From Silurus meridionalis (Eukaryota > Chordata > Actinopteri > Siluriformes > Siluridae), in contig NC_060886.1 of the NCBI RefSeq assembly GCF_014805685.1, forward strand, positions 22,725,108 to 22,789,107: a stretch of DNA of 64,000 nucleotides. Direction: 5' to 3'. Of this stretch, positions 44,567-57,929 are shown in pieces; the first letter of the stretch is position 1; each line of letters starts with the position of its first letter. Position numbers and translations under genes: made by a program. The notes below the pieces were generated by a model. That model saw nothing but the letters and a program-made list of their open reading frames with translations, searched no databases and had not been told where the DNA came from.

Positions 44567-45637
44567 ACAGATAGTGCTGAGGTGAATACCTGTGAATACG
44601 ATGTAGTGTATGCGTGGCTGTGGTGCTGGTAAATTGTGAAAACAGCCTCCCCCTTTGTGTCAGGGCTGAAATGATCGTTCCTGCTTCAGTGAGCCGTGTT
44701 GCGGCCCCATGCACATGGAGAATTGTTGGAGCTATCTGGAGCAGAGACACATGCTTGGTTGTCTCTCCTCAGTAAATTGTGCTTACTCACACAATGAACG
44801 AGAGGTAAAAATGTGTGTATGTATGTGTGTATGAAGTAATAGTCCGATGGTGAATAAAAAAGATTTTGGATGACTTTTGATTTTCTGGGACAAATGAACA
44901 GAGTTGCCAATGATGTGTGCTGAATTTTTTAATAGCTATTCCATTTTGCGTGGTCATATGTTTACAAAAGAGCAAAATACCTAGACATTTATTTTTTTCC
45001 AGTTTTTAACTATTCAGTTTGAGAAAGCCTATGCAAACTGTAGAATCAGACTCTTGTTCATGACTGACAAGAGTTGAATCAAATGTGGTCTTTTGCTGTG
45101 TAAGCTCATCCATGTTAAAATGTGATGTACTGAGATATTTTTCTGAATAAAAATGGCTTTAAAGAAGGATTATTTGAGTTACTAAAGACTTGTCTATTTT
45201 TCTTTGACCATTCTTTTCAAAATGATGTTTCTACTGTCAGAAAAAATTTGTGCGATTCGCTGCACTATACACTATACATCATTCTAAAGGTCTAAGTCTC
45301 AAAAAGCGATATTAGATCACTGTTTTTTTTAATGGAAAACGTATAACGAATGTATTTGCTGAATATGTGTAAGCAGTACACAACAACAACACGCATAAAA
45401 AATGCACTACATTATTATTGTAATAACGAGTCACAAACACATCCACTGCTGCGAATCCCGGTTTATTTGGAAAGATAAGGGTCCACTAAACAACATGCCG
45501 TAAAGCATTTTTGCTCCAAACAAACAATAGTGTTGTAATTTAGATGGTTATTCTTTTGTTTATGTCACAGTACTTCTGCTGGTGTTTGTGTTTATATATT
45601 TCGGAATAAATTTGCATAGAAAAACGACATCTTGCTG
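44567..45637. other. No gene seen
   Basis: AT-rich DNA with no supported coding frame or known repeat. Confidence 0.4.

Positions 45638-45718
<81 letters not shown>
45638..45718. repeat. Poly(A) followed by (TA)n
   Basis: Eighteen A residues followed by about 31 TA units. A poly(A) tract leading into a simple repeat could mark a retroposed sequence ending here, but no element is recognised upstream. Confidence 0.95.
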
Positions 45719-45721
<3 letters not shown>

Positions 45722-46298
45722 TGGTAGAATATAGTGCTTGAGACCACAAAATAAAAAATAATAAAATAAAATAAAAGTAAAAGAGGCGGTTGAGTCTCTA
45801 CTATAGACAGGTGACATGACGTTTTAATTCTGCACCACCTATCATTTCAAATCATTTTTTTCCCAGCCAATAGCATTATGGAAACAAAATGACTGATGGA
45901 AAGTGTAGCCAATAAGTGCAGGATTCTAACGATATATGTGAGGATTTTATTTCACACGTGTGTGAGTCTTAGTTTTATTACTCTTTACAAACACTTACTG
46001 GTCGAAGCAGCACGTAGTGTGACTATCTGGGAAGTGATGCAGCTCTCAGGTCAACACAAACAGCTTGTTTTAGCGCGTGCTAATTAGACTTTGTTTACAA
46101 AAAAAAAAAAATAGACAATCAAAAATGTTGTTTATCGGAGATTTGCAAAAAAAAGCAGCGATGTGGAAAATATTCTTGGAGGCGGAGTAACAACAGAGAC
46201 TTGGAGATCTGCATGGAGATGCTATTTTACATCTGTAAGTTACAATATATCTCCCTTTACAGTGTAATACGATTTTATAAGAGAAATGCTTGAAAAGT

Positions 46299-46332
<34 letters not shown>

Positions 46333-46427
46333 AACAAAATCCTTTAATGGTCAGCCATTCATTTCTATGCAGACTGTATGAATGAATGAGTATGAATGAT
46401 TACCTGAGTTTAGCAGGTGTCTCTCAA
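45719..46427. other. No gene seen; (GT)n at 46301-46331
   Basis: No supported gene. A perfect GT run lies at 46301-46331. Confidence 0.4.
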
Positions 46428-47170
46428 TCAGGGGAGGGAGAAAAGGCTCAGACATAGTCTCAGATAAATGTTTGTAGGAATCTCATTTGTTATGAAAATC
46501 TTCATAAAATTTGAAATATAAACTCATGAGACATGTGGCTTTTAACCCAGTACTTTTCTGGATTGCTCCAGGACTGATTTCATGTATTTATATATGAAAT
46601 AAAAATAATGTTCAATGCAGGAAATGTATATCCATGGCACTTCATCTATAACTCAATATATTTTCGAGCAATATCGACTTTGATTATGGACAGTAAAGCT
46701 CAAAGTGTATTCTTTCCAAAGATATCTAAATTGAATATGAAGCACATTTTTATCAGGATCTGTTAACATTTAGGAAGGCTAGGTAGGTGTTTTCAGTTGT
46801 GAGTCCTAAAATTTGGGCTGGGTGGGACGGGGAGGGGCTAACCAGACATAATCTAAGATAAATGTTTGTAGAAACCTCATTTTTCATGAAATCTTCATTC
46901 AATTTAAAATATAAACTTGTGGCTTTTAACCTATTCTCTGGATTGCTTCAGAACTGATTTCATTTATTTAAATATGAAGGAAAAAAATTTCAATTCAGGA
47001 TTTTTTTTTTTTGTTTACAGTTCTTCATCTATAACCTATTATCTTTTTGAGCAATATCAACTTTGAATAATAGACAGTAAAGCTCAAAGTGTCTTCTTTT
47101 TAACGATATTCAAATTGTGTATGTAGTCCACTTTTATCAGGAACTGTTAACATTTAAAGTTCAGTAGGAC
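46428..47170. repeat. Divergent tandem duplication, unit about 384-394 bp
   Basis: Two direct copies (about 46428-46817 and 46818-47170) share long ordered blocks: AGATAAATGTTTGTAG (46463 and 46857), TGTGGCTTTTAAC, TTCATCTATAAC, GACAGTAAAGCTCAAAGTGT (46690 and 47074) and TTTTATCAGGA with CTGTTAACATTTA. Copies differ by many substitutions and small indels. No coding frame or transposon word was found inside the unit. Confidence 0.85.
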
Positions 47171-47186
47171 ATTTCAGCTGTGTGTA

Positions 47187-47462
47187 CAGTGTTCCCCCAG
47201 AATCCCCCCAGAATACGGTTTTAGCGAGTTCCTGAAAATCCGTAAATTTTGGACTCACCCCTGCAGCCCCTAAGGTACCTTAGTGAATTCATCTAGATGT
47301 TATGTCACTTTATAAATGTAATAGTGTACAGTATTTGACCAAATACATAGTTTAAAATGTTATTCCTAACATTCCTGAACATTCAGCCCCAATGTGGATT
47401 CACACGAATTTTAAGATAACTTGCTGTTAGTTCCGCACTGCAAATTATCGGGGGGTTCACTG
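47187..47462. mobile_element. Tigger/pogo-like MITE (276 bp)
   Basis: The ends are CAGTGTTCCCCCAGAAT and the complement of CAGTGAACCCCCCGATAAT, an imperfect inverted repeat of about 19 bases. Both ends are flanked by TA (47185-47186 and 47463-47464), the Tigger/pogo target. There is no coding capacity. It sits at the right edge of the tandem duplication. Confidence 0.75.
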
Positions 47463-47464
47463 TA

Positions 47465-49064
47465 CATTTTATATATATAAACTAAAGTTCTTCATATGTA
47501 TCTGTATGATTTCATTGCCATGATTGGGTGATTGGATGACTGATTGGATGTGAAGGTGTACTATAAAAGTGAGTATAAATAGTTTTTTGGAATTTCATGT
47601 GAGATCAACTAGCTGTTTGTGTGCATTTACTTCCTTTTTCTGCCTGTACAATTACGCTGAGCGCTTTGCTTGTTGTGACTAACATGCACAGGCTCAGTGT
47701 GGCAATTTGTGGCTCACAGCAAATGGAGTAACAGAAAGAAATTGCACAGGAGAATAATTCATTGTCCTCTTTCATTTTGCACAATAAGGAAAACACAAGT
47801 AATAGTGGTCGTTAGGAGCGGGATGTTTACCTCTTATTTCTGCTTTGCTATGTGATTACTGTCATCATCCACTTCAGCTGCCTTTTTTTTTTTTTTTTTT
47901 TACTTCGCAGAGCCCTTCAGTAATCCCTTTTCAGTAACAGCACAATCATGATTGCGATTGGAAAAATCCATATGCAGTGTGTATGCTTTTGCATTGTGGT
48001 GAGATTAAGTGTGTTGATGCCCGAGTATGAATGCAAGGAAAGAGAGTAGAAATCACGTTTCTTGTGGTGCTAGAGGGTCCACTGTGCTGGGAGGAGATTA
48101 GTATGACTTACCCTGGCCCCAATTTCAAAGACCCGTTGTCCCCAGGCAGCCCCAAAACCTTTGCAACTCTACTGCTGATAGTGAGGTTTAGACAGAAGCC
48201 ACAGTGCCTCTGAACAGCAAGTTTAATCAATAATGCTTTTACGTGTTTTCTAAATCCCCTTGCTCTCACAAAGCTGGTTTCTGGTTTCTCACTAAAAGTG
48301 GAGAAGCCCTCTGAGCTTCCATATGACGTTAATTTAACACAATTTGGTCAGTTGTGTATTCTACATTTCCATTACTTCTGTTTGCTGAGAGAATTCCAGT
48401 TCTTGTGCCATAATAAATAAAATACAATGTTAGCAAGTTAATGTTAACTCAGCTTGAAAGAATGAATAAGTTACACTTACAAGTAACACAACATAGAACA
48501 GAAAGGAACTAGTGTATTCTGTGTTGTATGGAAAAGAAGGGATTTGTTTTTTTTTCTACTCTTTATAACAAAGCTTTATTCATTGTTGTCTATTTATAGA
48601 CTGTTGTGCTTGAAGAGCAGTTCAAGCACAGTTATCCCAACCAGACCAGAGTTACATCATGTACATAAGAGAAAATAATGGTAAGCTCATGAATATCATT
48701 CTAACAAGATTGTGGCCAATTATGTCAAAGGGGATTTTCACACTCTTCTCCTGAGGCGGGTTTAATAACATTTGCTTGAGTGTGAAAGCGCTTTTGTGAT
48801 CCAGAAAAAAAACTCAGGTCAAAGGAATAATATGGTCCATTGTGGTCCAGTAATTTGTTTCAAGAGATCTTGAAGGTTGGCAGAACTTGTCATATTGTTT
48901 CAATGCTTCACTGAATGCTTGCAGACACAAGTGATTTCAACGTACAAAATATTTTTAGTTTCAAATGGAGCAGGATTGCACGTGTCGCATTGTTACTAAT
49001 TAAAGTATTATTTCAGTATAATAGTACATTAAACATTCATTGGTCTTGATTGCTCATACATGCT
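47465..49064. other. No gene seen; poly(T) at 47885-47902
   Basis: No supported gene. A T run of about 18 lies near 47885. Confidence 0.4.
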
Positions 49065-49069
49065 GGATC

Positions 49070-49205
49070 CAGAACTCCTTATGAGGTTAAGGGTTATGCC
49101 TTGCTCAGGGGCCTAGGAGTGGCAGTTTGGTGTGGCTCGGATTTAAACTCTCAACTTTTCAATCCATAATCCAATGCTTTAATCACCAAGCTACCACCTC
49201 CCCCG
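49070..49205 (-). mobile_element. tRNA-derived SINE fragment (minus strand)
   Basis: On the minus strand: an A-box-like GTAGCTTGGTGATTAAAGC, a B-box-like GAGAGTTTAAATCCGAGC, then CTAGGCCCCTGAGCAAGGC and AACCCTTAACCTC. This is the head and body of a common fish tRNA-derived SINE class. The 3' part is truncated. Confidence 0.65.
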
Positions 49206-50049
49206 CTGATACTGGTAAACTACTGACATGGTTTAAAGAGGTAGAAGAAACCCATGATGACATTTAAAATGCATGAAATCCACAAACCTGAGTACAGGAG
49301 CAAACGCTTTATGCTACATCATACCATATATTTATTAACTACAGATTTATAAAACAATAACTGAATATGTCTAGTGTTTCCCCATCTGCAAAAATAGTAA
49401 CAATTTTATGTGTGGGAAGATGGCACGACAGAAAAATGACACCATTGATCTGCGATTCTGTAGAATTCATCTGTGTGAAAACAAATATGAGGCAATGCCA
49501 CCCTTCTTTAAACAAGCCCATAATCAATCCTGACTCCTGACTCATACAGAGTGTTATCTTATGGGCTTATGGCAGAGTAGAGGCTCCAATGTGAAATCTG
49601 AACTTTTGGGTGAATTTCTATGTTGCTGGGCTGCACTGTCAAATCCATTATATCTTTCAAATAGTGACAAGCCATCATCTTGATAGTGACAACTGACAAT
49701 GCAATGTTTTATCTAAACCCTTGAGACAGCTACTTTCAACTGCTGGTGTAGGTTTACACTGCCAGAAGTTTATCATCAGTTTAACTTTGAGTCAATTCAA
49801 ACATCAGCTTGCAATAATATATGTTAAAACAAATGTACTATTACAAACAATGGATTGTCCAATTTTTTATGCACAAACCATGTGGTTATTGCAATAGTTC
49901 TCCACAGAGCTGTTGCATTTTCAATTCTGATAAGGTAAAGCAGAGATTTGTATGAATGCACTCGTTTAAATACAACTTGCCCAGAGACTGTTTGTTGGAC
50001 ATTTCAATTGAACCGATTCAACCATATTTATCGTTGTTCACATGAATCA
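49206..50049. other. No gene seen
   Basis: AT-rich DNA with no supported features. Confidence 0.4.
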
Positions 50050-50089
50050 GTTCCCTGTAAGATTACCTTGCTTCATTAATGGCATCGCT

Positions 50090-50476
50090 TCTTCCCCCTG
50101 CTTTGCAGAGGACGTTGCTCCCTCTCTTGCTTCACCTAAGACATCAGTTCCCCATCTGATTATGCCTTAAATTTCATTCTATCCACTAGCTTCGTGGTGG
50201 CTGTATGTCTACTCTCAGGCTCTGCCTTGGATGTTGTGGCACCCCGCAGCTATGGAAGAGATTGCTCTGCTTCACTGCTTTGTGAAGGACATTGTGTCAG
50301 CTGCCGTCTATGCTAAGGGTATCACTCTCAATGAACCATGGTGGCCTAAGGGCCCTAAACAGTTAAGAGACATCTTGCCTGGCTGCTGTTCAGGATCCCC
50401 TTTTGACTGTGTTTCACGCTTCAGAGGCTTATCATAGGTGGGGATAGGATAGGGGTAGTGAAGGTTTTAGGGGTTC
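50090..50476 (+). pseudogene. 3' internal region of a Ty3/gypsy-type element
   Basis: GC content rises here relative to the flanks. The 68-codon frame at 50231-50437 ends in FDCVSRFRGLS just before a purine-rich tract and the LTR start, which is where the 3' end of a Ty3/gypsy internal region lies. I do not recognise a protease, RT, RNase H or integrase motif, so which part of the polyprotein it derives from is unknown. Confidence 0.4.
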
Positions 50477-50763
50477 TGTCATGGTAGCATGCAAAGAAAG
50501 TGGAACTACGCTACCCATCAGCCCTAGCATGTCACATGCCTCACTAATCCCTCTCTACAGCGTCTTGTTATGCCTTGTTTAGCGCCTTTTTTTTTCACTG
50601 TAAAGCTTTTGTTGTGTGGGCTATAGCCTGTATGCCTTTTTTGTTTTGTTTGTACTTTGCATAATAAATGTAATATTAATAAATCTATAAATATTTTGTA
50701 TTAATAAATCTATTTAAAAGATAAAGAATGCAAGTGCAGATTTATTATCTCTATTACCTGACA
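50477..50763 (+). mobile_element. Ty3/gypsy 3' LTR (287 bp)
   Basis: It begins TGTCATGG at 50477 just after a polypurine-like AGGTTTTAGGGGTTC and ends CCTGACA at 50763, giving 5-bp inverted ends TGTCA/TGACA. An AATAAA polyadenylation signal lies near 50660. No matching 5' LTR was found upstream, so only the 3' end remains. The minus-strand LTR at 225 ends in the same TGACA. Confidence 0.65.
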
Positions 50764-52798
50764 CAGAGATCCAGTTTAGGGTGGTAACAATTACACTGCT
50801 AAATAATGGGCAGCATTACACCTCCCTGTCATTGATTATTTTTCTCCAACAGCACACCTCTTAATATTTTTTTCCTTGTAGTTTGAGAGTTCATGTGGCT
50901 GTGGATTTATTTAGGCCTCCAATAAAGGGGGGGGGAATGGCTTATTCCACTGAGCTCAATCAGTATGTATGTATGTATGTATGGATTGATGGATGTATAC
51001 ATTTCATACTGCTCAAAATGAGCTGCTTAAATCTCCTTGGGGAATTCAGCATTTCTTTGGCCAATACTACAAAGGAAACACTAAAGACCCAATCAGGATC
51101 TGCTGAAACAGCACCAAAAATATCAGTGCACTAGTGCTGAAACTGCTAACAGGGTCATGCAACAAGAAATAGACTATAACACTAAAATAGGGGTAATTAG
51201 TTGATTTAGGACTGATACTTGCTTCAGTCTAAAATTTATCTTAACTACTCACAGTTAATTTTCATCATTCAAATGAAACAATTATTCCAAATTTACAATG
51301 GAGTGGGTGTAATCATAGTAATTCTGCATTTTCGCATAAAACTGGCACATTATATTTTAGAGCTCAAATTATGGTCCACAATACGTTTGGAAAAATTGTT
51401 ACAAAAAAAACTACAATTTATAAAAACCCTACCTATGTCACATTTTCTTCTTGTAATTTGTTCACAGGTGACATTTCTTTGACTGCACCATTCATCTGAG
51501 GAACAAACTTCCATTCATACTGTTATTCCTCTCCTTGACGTTCCCTCCTGTTGTCACTTTACAGTGCTGATGTTTTAAATCAGCTGCATCAGAAGGTGTC
51601 TGCTTCAGACGATAAATTGCCAAGATATCCTGGTGATGTGAGAAACCATATCTTAGTCAGTTGGAGAATCAGGCTATCTTGGATTTTGTCCCTAGTTTAG
51701 TTCCTTAATGAATCTATATACTGTTTAAAAAAGGGGACATAACAGATTTTGTAGATTAAATTTTCCAGTTTGGTTTAGTATGATTTTACTGTTGCTATAA
51801 GCTGCTTTTGGCAGAATTATTTTGGCTGTTATAGATGTTAATATTTCTCTTGTCCCCCTCTGGAGCAATGGTGGTTGACACTGATAAAGTAACATTGCTT
51901 TCTTCTCCAGGGAAACACATTGTGTGAAAAGAAATGCTAATCCAGCTAATGTAAATCTCTACTGTCTGAAGGTTTCTTATAAAAAAAAAAACCCTATAAA
52001 GCCCCCAGTTCCAGTAGCTTACGCAATACACCTCCATCAGGCATGCTTATGTGCTGGAGCTTAGGGTTAATTGATTGTGGTGTGGTTTTCGGTGGTGTTT
52101 AGTTTGACTATATGGTTTGTATCTGTGAAAATCTTTGGTCATCCAGGTGCAGTTATTTGGAAGGCTTTATTTCTATCTGGTTAGATTGAGTGGAATCTCT
52201 TTTAAGCTTCTTGTAACTTTTGTTTGTAAGTTAAAAGGATGTAACCATCGTGCTGTTAAATTTTAACATCTGATTGGTCAGACAGTCTTGGTTCATAGTG
52301 CAGACTGTATTTCAAATAACAGATTTATATTAATGCACTTGTTCTACAATGTTTCTGTTTCTATGTGAGCTGCTCATACACAGGAATTGGATTTACATAA
52401 TGGAAGTGCTATATAATCTAAGACTAGTAATAAACGTTATTTAACAAAGTTGGTCATAAGTGATGAAACGATAACGTTTTCTATGGGATGATGTTTGTCT
52501 ACTGTTTTGGGATAGTGTTTCCACAGATAGCACTTTGCAACAATTTAAGTTTTGCACCATTCACAGCAGAAGACATTTGATTCCAGGTTCTTGGATTTGT
52601 TTATTTTATTTTATTAACTTTCACAGGACAAAAGCTGATATGTATAGTAAATGATTTCATGATAAGCTTGTTCAAGGTGACAAAGAGATGCTAATAACAA
52701 TGCAGATGTGTCATTAATAAGAACATAATGTGTGACAGAGCCTTTATTTGTCACATAAACATTACAGCCCACTGAAATTCCAACCATTTTTTAAAAGC
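50764..52798. other. No gene seen; short (ATGT)n near 50965
   Basis: No supported gene. (ATGT)n lies at about 50965-50985. Confidence 0.4.
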
Positions 52799-52955
52799 TA
52801 GGGTTGGAGTGCAGGGTCAGACATGATACAGCACCCGTGGAACACAGAGGGTTAAGGGCCTTGCTCAAGGTCCCAAGAGTGCTAGCCCAGAGCCTAAACC
52901 CTTGACCTTCGATCAGTAGCCCAGAGCCTTAATCTCTGAGCTACCACCTCAAAAA
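52799..52955 (-). mobile_element. tRNA-derived SINE (minus strand), family shared with 60622
   Basis: Minus strand: a head with GGTGGTAGCTCAGAGATTAA, body CCTTGAGCAAGGCCCTTAAC, and 3' part TGCTGTATCATGTCTGACCC. The 3' part recurs at 60622-60690 in the same orientation. Confidence 0.75.
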
Positions 52956-55900
52956 AATGTATTTTGTTGGTTTCCTTTAACAACAAATCCTGACAGGTTT
53001 TATTCCTTACATGTACACCAGCATATTACATCACTTAATTTGAAACATGCATGCACACACACACACACCTGCATCTGAAAAGTAGTAATAGGTGGATAAT
53101 ACATGAATGACATCTAAGTATGTTAGTGTTGGTTTCCTGGGAAACACCACAACAACACCATAAGCTGCATTAAAACAGGTACTATGTTCAACCGATGTAC
53201 TTTTTATTGTCCTTTTGAAAAGTTAAACATCTGTTTAAGCTGTTGTTCAATGAAAGGCCATGAGGTGATGATCTTATTAAAACCATTTGTTCTGCTTTGC
53301 ATTTGAACTTAGTAACCTGCAGCTACATGCTGATAATGTTGAGGGACTGGGGCCTGGAGATATTTTAGATTTGTTCTTCATTTTCTGTAGAGATTCCAAT
53401 AGAGAATTTCCTTTGTAATTAGGCCCCCATAACAGAGAATAGCGGTCTGACAAAGAAGTGTTATGGCTTCATTTGGAGATTTTTCTCATTCCTGAGGTTA
53501 ATCTATCATGCAGGCTTACTTTCCGGGCTGAGAGAGATGTTTGCAATGTTTGTGTATTGGTTTTGAACATGGATGTCTGACTTGTGTGTGCGTACGTGTG
53601 AAATGGATGTGGAAAAGGCTTGTAAAATGTGCAGACATGAGTGTTCTTGTTGAACTATATCTTTTAATGATAGCAACTGATGAGGAACAGCACTCACTCA
53701 TTCCTGACTTGCGACACAGCTGCACTTTCACACTGGCTTCAACAGAAAGGATCTGGAGATACTGGATTTACAGTGGATGGGTGACTGACAGATGATGTTC
53801 TTGTCCTTTCCCTCTTTCTGCCCATGAGCCACTAATGGAAATATTTAGAGCACAGCAACACTGAACTGATTACATACATACTTTCATTGAAATATAAGTA
53901 TTTACAGTACATGTTAATTAATAGCAGTTTACAGAGAGATCTTTGTTCTGTGGAAATAAACCTGAAATGCTATGACGATGATGCCAGGCTTTTTCCTTGT
54001 TGATGTGTGGTGTAACCTAATGAACGCTGCAGAGGCAATATGAGCACAGGAGCGCATATAAATATTTATGGACAGTGTATTCATACATCCTGTAGCAGAA
54101 ACTAATTAGGGTTCAATGCAAAAGTTTGCACTTCTTATGGTTTCTAAATAAAAGCAAGAAAAAGTGCCAAGAAAACAAGAAAAGAATGCAAAACATTGTT
54201 TCCAGACTTGATTTGGAAAAGACATGACATATAGAAGAAGAATAATTGCTATGTCTAGGAAAATAAGCCATGCAGTCAGGGAGGCGGACATGCCAAAAGG
54301 GTTAATATTATGAATATTAGTATCTGAAAACACAAAAAATGTTGGAAGCAGTTATAAAGGGAAAGGGTGGGCATATAAAATGTATTGAGAATATATCAGT
54401 AGTAATTTATTTAGAAAGGATTTGGGTTTATTTTCTAGTTTTTCTCCACTGTTCAAGAAACTGCAGCAATTCTATATTTTGTGAAAGACTGTAAATGTGT
54501 GTACATGGTAACCAGAGGTGATGGGTGCAGCCCTCACAAGTGTTTACTAAAGATGAATGAATAAATGAAAATACCTTAGTATATACAAAAATATAGTTTT
54601 TGGATTCTTGCTGTATTGAAAAAAACTAAAACTAAACTAAAGCCCACTAAATGTTTTGTTTGTCGAAATAAATGTTATTGTATGTTAAATTTTGGTGTGG
54701 ACAATATTAAATTCTGCCCTATACATTAAAAGACTAAAAAAGCACATTTCATCTTCATTTGTCATGTTGTAATAGCATGTTATTTTCCTCTCAGAGAAAA
54801 GAATCTATTGACTAAGAATAGGTGTTTCTGACAGCACTGACCTTTTATTGTCTGTTTTAGTAGCTACATGTCTGAATTTGAACTTGAGTTCCTGCTGTCA
54901 GTTTAACAAAAAACATAGTTATCCTAGTCTGATTGGCACTTTGCCTGACATAAGTACACACACCCAGTGTTCCCGTTTTCTTCAATAAAACAAGAACAGC
55001 TATTTTATTGGAGAAGCTGGAGTTTACTATGCACTTCTGGCTGCCTAAACAATGATAGACTGAGAACTAACAGCTATAACAAACCAAAACAAGAGGCTGT
55101 GTTAATTACATGCAAGGCTAGTCATATTAATTAATTTGGGTTTATTCATTTATTGTATTAAAATATGGCAAGAAACCTTGATTCTTTTAGTAACATCATG
55201 TGTTTTAGAGTAACAAGAACTACTAAGAGTTTGCACATTTATTACGGCAAACAACATCTGTAAGTGCTCAGAGCTGAGAGGAAGTGCATAAAGATGGACC
55301 AAGCCAAGACAGTGGTACATGGTGGAATGCTTTTGATAAATTCACTCAGCTTTTCTTTATGCGATGTTTAAATAATGGTGCAGGTGCATGGTACTTATTG
55401 GCACTCTGCACTGAACACTGCACATGCTCTTTTCTTGTTCCTGGGTATTAAAAAAGAGTCATTGGAACCATCTTGCAACATCAAGGTTAGTTTGTCCTTG
55501 TCATCATTTAGTGATTATATGGAGATTATACAGCAATGAGTATCTGTTTTCTTGGCTGCCAGTACATTCTAGTAGGATTTCCACATGAACCTTCCACAAG
55601 GGAAATAATTGTGAAGCGAACAGCTTCAACTGTTGGAAATGTTTATATGCTTACACTTACTGGCTGAGAATTAACCGCAACATCCTGGTCAAATATACTG
55701 GATAGAAAACAGATCAAGGCATGATAATGTTTGTCGGTTAAGTTGTTAATAATTATAATTATATGCAGAACTGGTTTACATTTACATCTCATGGAGCTTG
55801 TCATGCAGTTTAGACTATCTGTTATAAAGACTGTCTTTGTCAATTTTGATGTCAACTTTCCAAAATACATTTTGTTGAAAAAGGGTCATATGAACTTTTG

Positions 55901-56634
55901 AAACTTTTTTAGAGTATTAACTGACTGAACCAAGTCACGTCTAAGTGATAATGTGTATGCTAGCTTGCCAAGTAAGTGTATGATGAAATAATTCACAAAT
56001 CTAAAACTTTCTCTATTGAGAATTTCTCAATAACCCATAAGTGAAACCTGCGCTCTTCTGTCCAGGGCACCTTTGGTTGTATGTCTAAAGTGTGACCTTG
56101 CACAGTGGCCTGAAGTTTGCTAATTGTCTCAGTGCATGGTATACCAAGGGAAAGCCATTAAACCACACTAATGACCATAGACCCAGTAGCAAACAGCTAT
56201 GAGAGAGATAACTAATCAACAATACAAGTGAGGAAAATGCAGCATGAATCTAATATAGAGCTCCCTAGTACTGTATGAAATATGGGCACTAGTAACATAA
56301 AGAGATACATTCACCAAAGTAAAGAGATGAGATGAGATGAAATGAACATACCCCACTTTGATGGACAGGAAAACTGTAACTCCAACCATCTTCACAAGCT
56401 GCAAAGTGTCCACACTGAATGCAGCAGAAACCATTCGAGTGGTGTAATGCAAGGATCACCAAGGCACCATTCAACTTGATGAAATTGTAGGTGACACGTG
56501 GTCACATACTTCCTGGCACCTTCACAAAAAGTGATGAAAATGCCGCCCTCAGAACCCCGGTAATCTTGTGGACATTTATCACAAGGAGTTGATATGAACT
56601 TTTGGAGTCATGAAAGACATTAGAAGGGCATAAT
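52956..56634. other. No gene seen
   Basis: Long AT-rich interval of apparently unique DNA. Short open frames (longest about 84 codons) show no family features. Confidence 0.4.
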
Positions 56635-56635
56635 T

Positions 56636-57855
56636 TTTGTACACGATCACTTGACCAAAATGAGACGAAAACTAAAATAAAAATCAGTTGTTAATGAGAA
56701 AAACTATGACGTAAATTAATTGAAACTTTCGTCAACTAATAACGAGCTTTGCACTGATCTACCCACCACACAAAACTTTCAAAATGAACTTGAAACGCCA
56801 TTCTCGACGGCTCATCCTGAAATTAATGAGAAGGCCAGCACCTTAAATGTTCTTTTTTATTTTTTTGGTTTATAAATGTTATTTAAGAGCTTACCCTAGT
56901 TAGTGTGTTTTGCTAAACTTGAAATATGATACAGGGCTTGACAATAAGTATTGCTCGATTACCCACAGCTGGCATAACGGACTTTTAGGACAAAATCACT
57001 CACTGATCCTGACTGAATAACTTTCTTAGCTTTCTCTGTAACTTTTTGTAGCAACTTTTTGTAGCAATTAATCTATACTTCATTTAAATAATGTAAACTA
57101 TGCTGTGTTGGTAAATTTGATTGCTTTAATCAGTTTCTCTCTATGCGTGTACATGTATGTGATTGAGTGTGAGGAGTGTGTGAGAGAAGAAATGATCATA
57201 TTAACTTGTTTTTTTCTCCTTTTTCAACCTCACAAATATAAAAGACTTCTAATGGCAAAAATGAGCCAACAAGTTCCAAAAAATATTTTGCAGTCAAAGA
57301 GAAAATTGCATCATTTACAAAAGTGACTGTAAAGAACAACAATCCAAGGAGAAAACCATAGCAAAATAGATTGGATCCACAGGACTACCAGTCACAATGA
57401 CTGAAGATGAGAGACTGTTCTAATGATGGAGGAGAAGGGGGACTGTTCTGTATCATATTAACAAACATCCTGAAAATAAAATAAAACATGAATGAATACT
57501 TGTTTCTCTAGGAGAAGAGTTTTTTCTTTATTTAAATAAAGATGTATTATGTCACAGTATTGCAATTTTGAACCTTAACATCAATCATATTAACATGTTT
57601 CTCCAGAAATATATAAGGTGTTTGGAAAGTTTAAAGAAATACTTAATGCATTACAACTGAACGAAACCTATTCGATTTTAGTCGAATGAATTTACTCTAG
57701 ATTTAGTCGACTAAAATCTTATGGTATTTAGTTGACTAAAACTATATGAAAACTAAATCAATTTAGATTACTAAAGTATAACTAAAACCAAATGCCATTT
57801 AATTCAAAAGACTATGACTAAGACTAAATCAAAATTTGCTGTCAAAATTAATACT
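56636..57855. mobile_element. hAT-like relic with subterminal GACTAAAA repeats
   Basis: The right part (57660-57855) contains many GACTAAAA/ACTAAAAC words and ends CAAAATTTGCTGTCAAAATT AATA, a hAT-type end seen in fish. The left part has ACGAAAACTAAAATAAAAAT and GAAACTTTCGTCAACTAATA (56665-56740), related words in matching order. Exact termini and a target duplication were not found, and no transposase is visible. Confidence 0.5.
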
Positions 57856-57886
57856 TTTCCCATGTCAATTGCTCCCAGCACACACA

Positions 57887-57887
57887 C

Positions 57888-57920
<33 letters not shown>
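57887..57920. repeat. (CTGT)n microsatellite
   Basis: About eight CTGT units followed by TATC/TAGC variants. Confidence 0.95.
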
Positions 57921-57925
<5 letters not shown>

Positions 57926-57929
57926 GCTA

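Noticed and set aside
46301..46331. (GT)n as a possible Z-DNA regulatory element
   Set aside because: No promoter or gene nearby to support a role; listed only as a microsatellite.
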